DNA of 64,000 bases from Toxonevra muliebris (Eukaryota; Arthropoda; Insecta; Diptera; Pallopteridae), in the NCBI GenBank assembly GCA_963691655.1, contig OY829328.1, forward strand, positions 76,574,400 through 76,638,399, given 5' to 3'. Under the pieces are notes generated by a model. The model searched no databases. It worked only from the letters and a program-made list of their open reading frames with translations, and was not told the DNA's origin. Below are positions 24,540 to 37,792 of the stretch, piece by piece. A program made the translations under genes and the position numbers. Each line of letters starts with the position of its first letter. Position 1 is the stretch's first letter.

Positions 24540-25000
24540 ACTTCAGGCAACGAATATGTGTGCAATTTAACCTAGCCAGGAAGTTCCAAAAACGAGGGAT
24601 TCCTTTCATGTCGGGCAGTCAAGCAGCCATTCGAGCACTATGTTCTTTTGAGATAACCTCTAAATTAGAATGGTATTGTTTGAGTAGGCTCAATAAACTG
24701 GGCAAGGACGATAAAGTCGCTCTATGTTGGTTACAGGGGAGGAAACCTCAATATGTAGGTTCTGCAATGAGGAAAAGGAATCATGAGAACACTTTTTAGC
24801 TCACTTTGGAGTACTGATCCGCAAAAGAATGAAATATCTGGGTACAGCACTGAACTAACATCTATAGATCTAGGAGCAATACTCAAATTCCTGAGGGTAC
24901 TAGACTAGATGAGGTATTTTAGGATTAGAGAAAAGGGGCGTACATAACACCTTTACAGGTTGTGGTACAACAACAATAGCCTCTAACAATACAATACGAT
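24540..25000 (+). pseudogene. LINE RNase H 3' fragment (plus strand)
   Basis: The plus strand encodes FMSGSQAAIRALCSFEITSK and LSRLNKLGKDDKVALCWL, the third Asp region of RNase H with DS replaced by GS. After a frame change there is a CRFCNEEKES-type zinc-knuckle remnant. The 3' tail (ACTAGATGAGG ... GTGGTACAACAACAATAG) matches the minus-strand copy at 53020-53500 in reverse complement, so both belong to one family. It is truncated at the 5' end and inactive. Confidence 0.78.
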
Positions 25001-28000
25001 ATACAACTGAAACCTCGTTTGGTATTAAATGCTATGGAGACATGAGTTCCAATATTTACAGATGGAACGCGAAAGAGAATCAGCTTCACAAGGATACTAA
25101 AACTTCATAGTACTTCAATCTTCCGTACACATCTTCCAGCACAACTGATTGTTAAATTGCTGAATATAAAGTGAAGGATTGACATTCTAGATAGTAGAAA
25201 AATTGTAGAAAATAAGATAACAAAAAATGTCCTTCCCTCCTCCTTTCTTTCTTTCATAACTTGGCGCTTTTTTTTCAAAACACACAAATACTGAGATGCT
25301 GCCTTGATCAGATTTCGCAGATATGGATCCACGTTGATATATAGGGGATACGTAATACATAAGTCAAGATATTCAAATATAACTTTTAATATTTTTGAAT
25401 TAATTGCATACCTTCCATTCTGCACGAATTTCGAATTAACGAACTCAACATTCAGCCTCAAAATTTAATGTTGTTTTTGAATGGTTCTTTTCAATTTCAA
25501 GCCGTTTCATTATATGCATGCAATCATACACTCTTCTGCTCCCCCAGTATTCACCGTTTTAATGAAAAGACAAGCAGCAACTTGGCAAATACGAGTGTTA
25601 ATTTATTAAAATTGAATTCCCGTTCGCGATTTTTTCCAGTTAAACAAATAAAGGAGAAGTCAAATTTTATATTTACATGCTATACAAAAAGAAAGCAAAA
25701 ACGAAGGAAAACTCTTCATGAAACTGTTACTGCTGCTGTCACCAACAATTGGTGAATGATGCAAATTGAGCAAACCAAATAAAAAAATAAAAAAACCAAC
25801 GCGATTCATTTATGTTGTAAAGAACAAAAAAAAAAAAGAAGCAAAAAACAAACTCATTTCGAAAAGTGCTTCAACAAATCTCCAAAGACAACAGAAACAG
25901 AACGTTGCAATCTCCAAGCAAATGTTGCATGCTGCTTACTTTACCGGCAGCAATTTGCAAACATTGCTAACAGACACCACCAACCAAATTGCAACTCTAT
26001 ATACTAGCAAATAGGTAAATGTTGGGCATGAGAAGAATTGTATGCAACGCAATGTCAACAATTGAAAAAAATTACTTCAGTTCAGCTCTTCAATGCAACG
26101 CATACAATGCCAATGCAGTCAGTAGCAATACATGGGTATACTATACTAAAAACAATAGAGTGAGGAAGTGAATAGTGAAGCACAAGTACTTGTTGTTGCT
26201 GTTGTTGTTGTCCCCTACAGGGGGGTGTTGTTTGAAGTGTAAGGTGGTAAGTGGTGGTGATATATTTCTGCTAATTAACACGAAATGAATTTTAACTTTT
26301 TTTTTCTACATTATGTTGTTATTCTATGCAGCAATTCTTCTTCTTCTTCTTGAGCGATTCGAATAACTTCGCTGGTGACTGATTGGACACTTGAATGCAG
26401 CGGAAATGCATAATACACGCTTTTGGTGGCTCTTCTTCAAAAAGCTAACCTTAAAATTATGCCATTCTTTTGCCTCCCAAAAGTATATATGTACCTATTT
26501 ATATTGTTGGGCAAACATAAATCTGGCTTTTTTTTCCCAGTAAATAGTTTTAGATTTACCTGAAAGTGAAACTAAAAGTTTAGTAAAGTCTTCCATCTGT
26601 ACTGCCGCAGCAATTTGGATTTTCTGTGAAAAATTTGCATCCCGTTTTCAACATTGTGCCATTTTCGCAACCAATTTTTTTTTGGCAAACCGAAAAGTAT
26701 TTTGAAAATAAATAATAAACACAACGGTTACTGTTACGCTCCCTTCGGGCATAAACACTTTTTATTTAATAATAATTCTCTTCCTTTCAATAAAAACTAC
26801 GTCCATTTTGTTTGCTTCCTTATTAAAATTCAGGGTTCCCAGGTCAACCAAATTTGATTATGTTCCCGGGGAAAAAATTATAATACACAGAAAAAAATTA
26901 TAGTACGTTTTTCACTTTTGATAAAAATTTTATATAATTACGAAATGTACGAATTACGAAGGTGTATTGTTTTTTAATTAGATAACTTTTAAGAATATCA
27001 ATCATTCGGTTAATTCGATGCATACTAAGCATATAATAAAATACTAAAAAATTATTTCAGGGCATTTTCCTTTAAAATAAATTCAAACTATTTTTTATGT
27101 TATGGTCAAGTGCTGTCACTAATTTAAAAGTGTCATACATATATCTTTGCTACATTTTTTAAGCAAATCCCATTTCAGTCGTTTCTTTGCATAATTCTAA
27201 GCCAGATGGGAGCCACGATTTACCATGCTCGTTTTTTTTTGGTCTTCCAACTGTGCAAGGTTATCATTTGATTTCTTCAAGAGAGAGAGCGATTAATGTA
27301 TGTATGTCGGTAGCTTCCTAGTGCTGGTAGTGGTGATTTTTTATATTCCGCATGAATACAAAATTACAGACATAATATTATATTCGAAAAGTTAAATTTG
27401 GTGAGCAAGGATCTTAAATTTGGTTTATACACCTTTGAAAGCAATCCGAGGACGGTGCGGGCTTTGATGATTCAATTCTCGGCATCCAAATTACTCAAGA
27501 TTAATTTTAGACAAACCCTTTTTGAACGGACCTCGAATATTCAGCACTGAACGATATAGATGGTAGGGTAGGGTCTCCAGCCCAATTGGCTGGATATTGA
27601 CCAATTGTAGCTAGCGTGTCATATGATAACTTTGATTTAATTAAATGGATAAAAAGACTTAGCTTGCTGCAATGAATGAAGAAGTTTCAGCGGTAAAGTT
27701 TTTCAATTCCAAATCCAAATATATAAGCATCTCATCTAAGCTTTTAGCATCCAACTGGAAAAGTGCACAATAAGCGAAGATCCCAGTATAAAATCAACTC
27801 ACGAACTAAAAACTTGTCATCCAGATCCTACTTTAAATAAACTAAGGCATAAAATTATGACCATTCTAAACATTTCAGCCTGGGATCTAATAACAAGATT
27901 TCACAAAATATTAGTAGCTATAGGGATACATCAGCCTGATGCATACAGGACGTGCGCAAGATGAGCAATTGAATGGGAGAGTTTTAAGAATCTTCTATGC

Positions 28001-29869
28001 CAAACAATGCATACAGCACTTCTATGCATTGGCATGAAGCACGCATTATAAATGACATCTTAAATTATCGTCATCATCATCATCGTTGTTGTTGTTGTTG
28101 TTGCTGTTGTTTGTTTGCCTGGTTGTTCGGTTGGTTGGTTGTTGGTGCAACTTCATGAATAACTTAAATTGTTGACAGCACTCAACTCGACAAATGTAGA
28201 AGAGCAGTAACGTGCGCATTAGATGAGCTGTTGCAGCAAAATGTTGCTGCTGTTGTTGCTGCCTTAGCTGCTACAGCATTAATGTTGACATTTATCGCTT
28301 CGAGGTACGTGTTTGTATGTACATTTGTATATATATATATATGAGCAAACATAGATAGGTATGTAAATATTGCGTCATTGTGTTGACAAAATATTATTTC
28401 AGGAATGAATGAATATACAAGCAAACATATGAGTATTGTACCTGAAGCCACCCAATGTAAGTATGAAACTGACGATGAAGAATTGTCTCCTTAAAATGAG
28501 AAATAATTATTAAACTTAAGCATTTCATTTTTATACATATAATGCAAACTTAATATAAAGTAATGCATAGTAGTTGCTTAAATGGTTTTGGTGCAGGGAA
28601 TCTGAACTTGAACTACATATATCCAATTAGTTGTTTACATTTATTTATTTTCTACCATTCTCGTCAGAAATTGTAAGAACATATTCGTATGTATATGAAA
28701 GATGGAAGCAGCCTGAAAATTAAGAAATTCGCAAGTGCAATTGCATTTCTTAATGGCACTTGTTTTACCGAGTGCTGGAAAATACATGCATCCTATGAAG
28801 AGGAAGAGGCAGGTTGAACACGTCGTATAAGCCACACTTAATGAGGCTTTAGTATTTTAAGTGGTAAATATAGGAGTGTATATACGTAAACATATATGCA
28901 TAAAAAATGTTTTGCTACTTCTCATTTTATATTAACATATTCTTTCGAGAATGCATTTTTATTTTTAGCATCAGTTGAAATTTTATTTTATTTTTACTTA
29001 TTTTTATACAAATTAATTAAAAATCTAACTCTAAGTATACGAATTTAATATTTTTGGGATCTTTGTTCAAAAACTATTACATTAAGGCTGCACGTACAGT
29101 TAAGTTGTGCTTTACTATCACTCGTATACAAATTCTTCGGATCACTTTTGCGAGCGTTTTTTTGCGAGACCCACAGCTTTATAGCTTCACGTTCTTGCAG
29201 CCAATTTCGTGCGTGCAGCCTAAAAGTTGCGGAAATTAGTTTCAGTTCTGAATTTTTTTATTAAATAATACCAGAAATAAAAAAGTATTATAATTTAAAT
29301 AATATACATAAACATTTTATTTTAAATCAGGCCACATTTATTATTTAAAAAGTAAAAAATTATTATTTTATTTTTTATTTGGGAAAAACTCATTAAAATT
29401 TTGGCCGAAGTCCGGTTCAAAAAATGGACATTCGGTCGGACTCTAAACAGAGTGGAACATCGACCAAAGCAAAAAAACAACTCTTTGTTACCCAGCGTCT
29501 ACACCTGCCATTGCCGGCATGCCAGCACTAACACACTCCCACTTTTTTACTAATACACTCACACTTTTTTCATTGGCAGAGTCACTGGCAAACATATTTC
29601 GATGTTAATGAATTCTGTCAATGATTTGGAGTAAGCAGACAATATTTGACGTTTCTGCAAATTTGTGAGAGAAAACAAAAACAAAGTAGAGCAGAGCGAG
29701 CAAATTGTTAGAAATGAAGTGCCTGACATTTTGTTGGAAATAAATTGCCATGATAATTGGCAGGACGCCTACGTCACAAAGACAATTTTTCTGTTTTTTA
29801 ACAGATAATACGTATTCTCAATTGGCATGCTAGCAAGATGAATAATGCAGGGAGTTATTGGTTGCGTTC
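25001..29869. other. Intergenic; simple repeats, no gene seen
   Basis: No supported exon. TTG/CTG tracts occur at 26190-26210 and 28075-28115 (with CATCAT), TTC repeats at 26338-26352, and TA/GT repeats at 28325-28345. An open frame at 25766-26014 is lysine-rich from A-runs and is not convincing. A block at 27410-28020 is of more even composition and may be an old element that I could not identify. Confidence 0.4.
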
Positions 29870-30394
29870 AGAAGACACTCAAAATTTTAAACTGTTGCTT
29901 GCAAATTGCCAACTGTTGTTTGTAAACATGTTGTGTCTTCTGAACGGCATGATGCATCTGTTAAATTTTTGAGAAACAACATGATGGAAAAATCGGAAAA
30001 ATAATATGATGGAAAAAATGGCGTCCAAATGCCAACAGTTGTGCTGATCAAAAACACACAACTACGAGTTCAGAATACACGCTCTCCTCTGTTGGAAAAC
30101 AGATGTGTCTTCTGAAAACAACAAATATATCATCGTTGCTTTGCTCATCGCTCTACTACATATCGCTCGCTTTCTACAAGACTGTCATTATCCAAAAAAA
30201 AAAATCTAATTAATTATGCAAAAATAACTGTTACCTAATTCAGCAACATGTTCAGCTGAAGTATTACAAAAATAATATCCTCAATTAAATGGCAACTGTT
30301 CAATATAGTTTTTGTTGATCATGAAGCGATCAATTTGCGTTCATAAGACACTCAGGTAGCAGCGGCGGGACAGAGATGTTTTCTGAACGCAACC
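29870..30394. mobile_element. Non-autonomous inverted-repeat element (525 bp)
   Basis: The left end reads GGTTGCGTTCAGAAGACACT and the right end, reverse complemented, GGTTGCGTTCAGAAAACATC: a 20-bp terminal inverted repeat with few mismatches. The flanks are ATT on both sides, a probable 3-bp target duplication. Internal TGTCTTCTGAA/TTCAGAAGACA motifs are repeated. There is no ORF. A diverged partial copy lies at about 39905-40110 in opposite orientation. A 3-bp target would fit PIF/Harbinger, but that is inference. Confidence 0.75.
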
Positions 30395-30778
30395 ATTTAC
30401 GATTTGAAAAAAATAAATAAGCTCTGCTTGTGAGAAGAGTTTTTGTCGTTTTTACATTCTACTTGAAATCCTTAAATGCAATTTTATCGAAAATTTGATT
30501 TTTAGACTTATGGCAATCTTGCAGACAGCGATTTTCTTTTGTAACACAGTACTATCGTCGACTGCTTTTAGGCACAGCGATGTCGACTACAGACTATTTG
30601 TCTCGTCCTTTCCCATTACCTAAACCGAATAACCTATCCTGCTTGCAAGTACTTTCTCTTTTTTTAAACACTGTGGCAACTCCAAATTACATTGAAATTG
30701 AAACGAACAAAGCGAAACAGCCAATTCAAGTTAACAAAATCGACAGCTGTAATTTTAATTTTAAAATATTACAAAAAT
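30395..30778 (+). other. Upstream region of the zinc-finger gene
   Basis: AT-rich DNA between the inverted-repeat element and the ATG at 30779. It must contain the promoter and 5' leader of the zinc-finger gene. I see no clear TATA box. CAGTACTATCGTCGACTG near 30545 is the least AT-rich stretch. Confidence 0.4.
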
Positions 30779-32122
30779 ATGCCTGAGAAAGATAAACACT
30801 GTCGTGTTTGCCTTAAAATAAAGTTAAACGTTTGTTCTATTTACGAGTATAAAAAGAATGAATATTTACCAAATGTTATTTACAATATCAGTGGAGTTAA
30901 AGTGAGTTGAAACTGAATTTGAGGTAGATGGTTTTATTTTAATAATGAATATTTCACGCAGATATTGCAACGTTTAGAGCCAAAAGCACAAATTTGCCAG
31001 CAGTGTGCAGCAGCGGTTATAGTTGCGCAGAGGATAATAATACAGTGTCAGGAATCAGAGGAATACTTGGATAATCAGAAGCAAAAACAGCAGCACTTGC
31101 AAAGAGAAGAATCTAAACTAGCTTCAAAATATCACAAAAATTTCAATTACTTGGAAAAAGATGAAAAGGATTATAACAGTGATTCATGTCTAAAAGAAGA
31201 AAAAAAGGATATTTGCTTTGATGGTGAAACAATACAATACGATGATTCGGAAGATATTAAAGAAGAAGGAGAAGACGGAAATCCAGGCAGCGTAGAGAAA
31301 GACGACTATGATAATGAAGATGAGACGATGAAAGAAGGGGATTACGAAAATGATGAGAATAAGATTGACAGCACTACGGATATGTTATGCAGCGAAGAGC
31401 AAACTACAACGATAGTGACCTTAACGATTCCAACTATTAGGAGGCGTCGTCGTCGTGCACGAGATCCAGTAAAAACACCATATTTTGATTGTGACTTGTG
31501 TAATTTTAATACAAAAACCGGCAAGAGATTAGTTGAGCATAGACGCGATGCACACGACATTGATGATCCGAACATCTACAACTGTACGCTATGCCCACAG
31601 AAGTTCTCATGGAAACCAACACTCTACAGACACATTCAATTGGATCATAAAAAATTACCCGATGAGAAGAAATTTATATGCAGCGATTGTGGCAAAGCGT
31701 ATACACGCCAAGTTCACTTGGAGGAGCACACAAAGCAGATACATGGACCGCGTCGCTTTAAGTGTGCCGATCCCAATTGCAAGCAAACATTTACGCGCGC
31801 CTTCACATTACGGCGTCACTATTTGTCTGCACACGCCAATAGCACTCCATATCATTGTGCTGATTGCGATAAATATTTTAAGATTTACGATCTATGGAAG
31901 TATCACAATGAAGTTGTGCATAAAAATGAAACTGTATACTGTCCACGCTGTGGCTATCCGTTCCGTTTCAAGGACAAATTGGAGGAGCATCTACAGAAGA
32001 ATTATTGCAAAAAGAGTGTAATACCGTGCACTTATTGCCAACGGCGTTTTACAGCTAAAACCGGATTGAAAGAACATTTAAGGAATATTCATCATATTGA
32101 GTTAGATAAAGAAAAAGAATAA
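30779..32122 (+). CDS. ZAD C2H2 zinc-finger protein (427 aa)
   Basis: Two exons, 30779-30901 and 30962-32122, joined across a 60-bp GTGAGT..CAG intron in phase 0. The N-terminus carries paired cysteines (C8, C11) and, after the intron, C53 and C56, the zinc-finger-associated (ZAD) domain pattern of insect factors. The middle (about 85-175) is very acidic. A basic run (201-209) may be a nuclear signal. Seven C2H2-type fingers follow at about 215-418; the sixth ends His..Cys. ZAD proteins are typically dimerising nuclear DNA-binding factors; the target here is unknown. A poly(A) signal AATAAA lies at 32152-32157. The gene converges on RpL11. I cannot name an ortholog. Confidence 0.9.
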
Positions 32123-32218
32123 AATGTACTACTTTTAAGTGTATGAAATGTAATAAACTCTTTTATTTATTCATCTTATTCAAATGCTTTTCATACTATA
32201 CAAAAAAAATGTTCAAAT

Positions 32219-32881
<663 letters not shown>

Positions 32882-32927
32882 TTAATTTATATTCCAGAAA
32901 AACCACACTATGATCAGCAATGGCTGT

Positions 32928-32941
32928 CAAGAAAGAAAGAG
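32928..32941 (-). promoter_or_regulatory. Pyrimidine tract, possible 5'-TOP start of RpL11
   Basis: The minus strand reads CTCTTTCTTTCTTG about 70-85 bases upstream of the RpL11 ATG. Ribosomal-protein mRNAs characteristically start in such a tract (5'-TOP), so transcription may begin here. This is inferred from position and composition only. Confidence 0.35.
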
Positions 32942-34148
32942 TTGCTCCGAGCTGAGCGTCAAATTCAACGGCTGGCTGACGCCATCATTTTTCGTCAAGC
33001 CGCCAACGCCTCAAAGAAAATATATATCGGCTAGACGACATTTTTCTGAAATTAATTACAAATAATGATAAAAATATGAATTAAAATATTCAGAGGTGAC
33101 AAAATTTGGTGTCGTTTTATTTTTATTTTATTTCTTTCTTAATACTAAATCAGATTGCACGTCAACGATGTAACCCAACTTGACGAATGTTTCTTTTTAC
33201 GTTAATGAACGTCTACTTAATTTAAAGGAAAAACTCATTCAATTGTTTATGAACAAGAAATAAAAAATTTGACTGATACCTTCACTTGAGTTATTTCAAC
33301 CACAGTCAATGTCTGGTTATTTTGATCTTACTTTTGATTCCAAAAATTACTTAAGAAATATTTGGCATTGGCAATCAATTTCATTGGTTCGTACACGTAT
33401 TAGAAAAGTCCAACGTCTATTTTGGTCTACAGATTTTTTTGTAGTTCCCAAGAACTACAATAGATCACACCCATTTTGATTGATCTATTTTCCCCAAAAA
33501 AACCGTCAAAGTTAAAATAATGAAAAACAATGGGGAAAGAATAAATTGTTAATACTTGGCAATAACATCAAGATACAGATGAGTATTTCTGGTGATTCAC
33601 ACATAACCTCAGTCGTAGCTTCATCACCGTAAAATTGGGCTCTCATCGCGTAACTTATTACTTTATTTACAAAAACTTTTCAAAATCAAGTTTTTAAAAA
33701 TATAAGTATTAAAACTTTATGATTCGGAATTTAATACAAATAAGTCAAAACAATTTATGTATAGGTTCCTCACAAATTAAAATTTTGAGTAATTTTATAG
33801 CGGAGTATCTAGATTAAAAAACAAAAACGATGCAGGTAAAGTAGACTGAAGGCAAGGCTAGAATAAAGGAACTGACAAATCTCTGATTGCCCGTCATTCT
33901 CGCAAAATTACCAAGCGAATTTATTTAACTTAAAAAAAAAAATTATTTAGTATTAAAAACTAAAAAAAGGTACAGAAAAGTTCAAAATGATACTAAATTA
34001 GCTGTCGTGCAAACTTAATCGTCGAAACCATAATGTCTTTGAAATTATAAGTTTGAAACAACAAACATATTATGTAATAAAGCATATTTTTAAATATATT
34101 GCATATATAAAAATAATATCTAATAAATTTTAGCATGCTCCGCCGCCG
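32942..34148. other. Intergenic; no gene seen
   Basis: The region holds the upstream side of RpL11 and AT-rich spacer. A short plus-strand frame (to 33034) reads QQWLSRKKELLRAERQIQ but overlaps the RpL11 start region in antisense and has no independent support. Nothing recognised from 33040 to 34148. Confidence 0.45.
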
Positions 34149-34253
34149 TCATTTAAAGCCGTATATTAAATTGTCTGCAGTTGCCGTAGAGTTCCTTGCT
34201 TTTAAGCCGTTATCATAAAAAGTTATCGGCGCAATTCTCTGAAATAGCTCCAT
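34149..34253 (-). CDS. Small ORF of 34 codons, head-to-head with Etfa
   Basis: The minus strand has an ATG at 34253 and TGA ending at 34149. The product begins MELFQRIAPITFYDNG, has balanced amino-acid composition and ends IYGFK. It stands out against the surrounding AT-rich DNA, where frames are Lys/Phe/Ile-heavy. The coding stretch contains no GT dinucleotide, so it is not an obvious spliced first exon. The start codons of this ORF and Etfa are 324 bp apart and diverge, compatible with a shared promoter. I do not recognise the protein. It may be a real microprotein or chance. Confidence 0.3.
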   Translation of the reverse strand: MELFQRIAPITFYDNGLKARNSTATADNLIYGFK

Positions 34254-34576
34254 GCTGAAACAAATTGAAAATCGGAATGAAAATGACGGAGGGAAAATGT
34301 TTCGATTTCAATTGTTCTGCGTTTATAGAAAATAGTGCTGCCAGATATTTGCTTGATTTCTCATTTCAATGAAACAGCTGCTATAGTTGTCAAATATCAT
34401 TCGACTTTTGGACTTTCGTGGCGATCTAGCGGGTGAGAATTAATTAGTGGAAAAGTTGCAAATAACAAGGGAAGAAGATTTGAACAAATTAATTTGAAAT
34501 TGATTTTACAGTGGCAGCGGGTGTATATATTTTTTTAATTTTTATACTAAATTGAGAAGTTGAAGAAGAGGCGAAA
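34254..34576. promoter_or_regulatory. Etfa upstream region, possible bidirectional promoter
   Basis: This 323-bp interval lies between the ATG of the 34-codon ORF (-) and that of Etfa (+). Near 34425 is a GC-richer patch, GGCGATCTAGCGGGTGAG, containing a donor-like GTGAG, and a TTTTACAG acceptor occurs near 34503. A spliced 5' leader for Etfa is therefore possible. No TATA box is evident, as expected for a housekeeping gene. Confidence 0.35.
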
Positions 34577-35713
34577 ATGTTCAGCAGCAATGCAAGAAAT
34601 CTGATGCGCAGCAATCTTGTAAGTATAGAAAATAGCAAAGGCGCATGTTAAGTACGCAAATTTTATAAAAAAAAAAAATTTCCACAAACTATAGCTACAT
34701 CGTTGCAAAAGTACCTTGGTCGTGGCTGAGCATAACAATGAAACGCTCAATCCCATCACTTTGAATACAATCGCGGCAGCGAAAAAAATCGGCGGTGACG
34801 TTACCGTACTTGTTGCAGGCACCAAGTGCGGACCCGTAAGTATATTTCACTTTATCAGTTTCATGTTTATATAATCAATTTTTTGTTTCTTCTGTACGGT
34901 TAGGCTTCTGAAGCTGTTAGCAAAGTTGCAGGTGTCGCCAAAGTGTTGGTTGCCGAGAATGCCGCTTTCAAAGGTTTCACCGCTGAATCGCTAACAACGC
35001 TCGTCCTTGCTGCACAAACGCAATTCAAGTTCACACACATATTAGCTGGGGCCACTGCCTTTGGCAAGAATGTATTGCCACGCGTTGCTGCCAAACTGGA
35101 TGTTTCACCGATTTCCGAGATCATCGATATCAAGAGCGAGGATACATTTGTGCGTACGATTTATGCAGGCAATGCTATCTTGACACTCCGCTCAAAAGAT
35201 CCCGTCAAGGTCATAACAGTACGTGGCACTAATTTCCCACCGGCGGAAGCTAGCGGCGGTACCGGTGTCGTAGAACAAGCGCCAGCTGCCGACTATGCCA
35301 GCAGCTTGAGTGAGTTTGTCTCACAAGAGTTAACCAAATCAGACCGTCCAGATTTGGCCGGTGCCAAAGTGATTATATCAGGCGGACGCGGTCTCAAGTC
35401 TGGTGATAATTTTAAATTGCTTTACGATTTGGCTGATAAGTTTGGTGCTGCTGTGGGTGCATCGCGTGCCGCAGTCGATGCTGGTTATGTGCCTAACGAT
35501 TTGCAGATAGGACAAACTGGTAAAATCGTTGCACCAGAATTGTACATTGCTGTTGGTATTTCAGGCGCCATTCAACATTTAGCTGGTATGAAGGATTCCA
35601 AGACAATCGTCGCTATCAATAAGGATCCAGAGGCTCCTATCTTCCAGGTAGCTGATGTTGGTTTGGTGGCTGATCTATTCAAGGCTGTCCCAGAGATGAC
35701 ACAAAAGCTTTGA
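34577..35713 (+). CDS. Etfa: Electron transfer flavoprotein subunit alpha, mitochondrial (330 aa)
   Basis: Three exons, 34577-34618, 34695-34835 and 34904-35713, all in phase 0, encode 330 aa, the usual fly length (walrus in Drosophila). Residues 1-20 ([14 protein letters not shown] then LHRCKS) are basic and hydroxylated, like a mitochondrial targeting peptide. STLVVAEHN opens the ETF N-terminal domain. The C-terminal FAD-binding domain includes [12 protein letters not shown] (about 220-231) and [20 protein letters not shown] (about 264-283), ending in [18 protein letters not shown]-alpha with ETF-beta passes electrons from acyl-CoA and other dehydrogenases to ETF-ubiquinone oxidoreductase in the matrix. 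The gene is intact. Confidence 0.97.
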
Positions 35714-37566
35714 GGATGTTTCTGTTTAGCCAATTCTATTTGAATGTGGTCGCAAAACTCAAATTGGAACAATTATGTGCATTTATTTGATTTTATTTTT
35801 AAACAAATTTTTAATTGGAAGTATCTATAGCTATCATTGTCGCTGTAATTTTTTTTTTTTTTTTCAATTTTGTAATTTTAATTAAGATTAAAGTTGCCAA
35901 ATTTTATTAACATGTAAAAAACACTTTTTAGTTTAATTTTTTTTTGGTTTTTTGTTTTGTTGTCTTTTCGGCTTATCAGTTTATTACGCAAGATATTGCT
36001 AGGGGCATTTGTATTATATATACGGTGACCATGTTTTCCGGAAAGAAAAAGAGGACAATTTCTAGTAGTTTAGATTGTGTTAAGGAAAAATTCAAAATGA
36101 TTTTTTCTATTTATCACAATTGGTTTGGGTAAAACGACTGATACTGTTTTCTCATTTCTGTTTGTAATATCTCATTTTTTTTTGCTTGAAATTGTAATTC
36201 TAATTGAAGCAATTGCTACTAATACAGAAAATATTGTGGTAAAGTGTGAAAATAAATCGCAATATTGCTTTTCCCTTTGGAAAATATTGTTTCGAGAGAA
36301 ATCGGTTAAAAAAAAATTTTGGTTTTGTCTGGAGAGCTGGATTTCTCATACAAGCAGTTAAAGTTGTTGCTTAGGGGCGCCATGCACGGAGATGCACATT
36401 TTTCAGTACTTAAAAAAATGTAATTCTAATTTTTATTTATTAGAAACGATATTTTTTGGTTGACTAAAGGAAAGTCATAATTTTTCCTTTGATCGCCCAA
36501 AAAATTATTTTCTTCGCTTTTATAATTTTTCTATTAAAATACAATTCACTTACTGGGGTTCGGGATCAAGCAAAAAACAATAATTTGGGTTTTAGCTCCG
36601 AACTCTGACAGCGGAAAACGGTACTGGCTTTTTTGACCATCTAAAAAAAAAATAGTATGACCGGAAATTTAAGTTTAATGAATAAAGCATTTGCCACATA
36701 TTAAAATCCATATAGAATCAAACTCCCGACTATCAAGTAATTGATTAATCATAACGCGACGGATTCATTTGTAAGGGTATACTACTATAGATGGTAAACA
36801 AGACCCATCTGCACTGTAAGTACTCAATAAAGTAATTGATTCCCTTTCAGATCTTTTAGCAATTTCATAAAAATTGGGTAGTTTCTTAGGGCCAACCAAC
36901 TTGGGACGTTTTCAGTCACGTGCGTTTTTGGGTATATGGTAGGTCCCAGATGTTTGGCTCAGAGATATTATATCGTCTTCTTAATTTCAGGCACAGTTTT
37001 TAACCAATGTCTTTACCGACTATCGGAATCTCTTATTTAAGTAGCCTAGCTTTCGAAAAAAATGACAACATATTTGTCCTCTTTCTTTTTTTAAACCTCA
37101 GAGTGGACTGCCCTCTAAAAACTACGAATGGTTACCGTATTTATGCATATTTCATATTTTTCTTAGCATACTTTTAGGAAGTTGCATAAAAATCCGGCGT
37201 AAGAAATATATACATCGATGGTTACTTCGTAAGTAGTTTTTCACCTCTTTTTGAAAGAACAAAAACGCAATAAATGTACATAAATAATATGTAAAAATTG
37301 GGTTTAAAATAACTTTAAATAACCAAAAATGTTTTTCGAATTATTTTTTTTATTCTTATTCTTTATTTTTACTTATTGTTTACAGAAATTTATTGCGCTT
37401 TGGTCGTCGTAAAATGTAAAAATAACTGTAACGTTAGATGTTAGATAACTGTAACGTCCAGTTCCCCTCTCGCTTGCACTACTGCGCGACATGACTGTAT
37501 TACTTTAAACAACAAAGAGAAGAGAGAAGATAAGAAGAGAGGGAGAAATTAAAATACGCGCGGAAA
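35714..37566. other. Etfa 3' flank and intergenic DNA
   Basis: A possible Etfa poly(A) signal (ATTAAA) lies near 35888. Further right the DNA is AT-rich with T-runs and has no supported exon. Confidence 0.45.
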
Positions 37567-37792
37567 GTGTGACCAACTCAGCGCTTTTCACGGAAAGGCG
37601 GAAAAAAAGTGATTTAGCGCTCAGCGCGTTTTTTCAATTTAAAATATTTTCCAAAAATTTGAAGAAATTTTCATTGACTAGAAATATTAGATGTGTTCCT
37701 GTATTACTGAAAAAGTTTAAATGTATTTTTTAAGAAAATACGCGTTTTATTCTTCATTTTAGCGGATTTTGAAAAACAAAAGTTGGCCACAC
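37567..37792. mobile_element. Short inverted-repeat element, copy 1 (226 bp)
   Basis: It begins GTGTGACCAACTCAGCGC and its end, reverse complemented, begins GTGTGGCCAACTTT, giving a ~12-bp terminal inverted repeat. Internal blocks (AAGTGATTTAGCGCTC, TTTTCATTGACTAGAA, AATACGCGTTTT) recur in the same order at 47474-47764. Two dispersed copies with terminal repeats indicate a MITE. No target duplication was confirmed. Confidence 0.7.

Noticed and set aside
25766..26014. Lys/Gln-rich 82-codon frame
   Set aside because: Composition follows A-rich DNA; no domain or conservation evidence.
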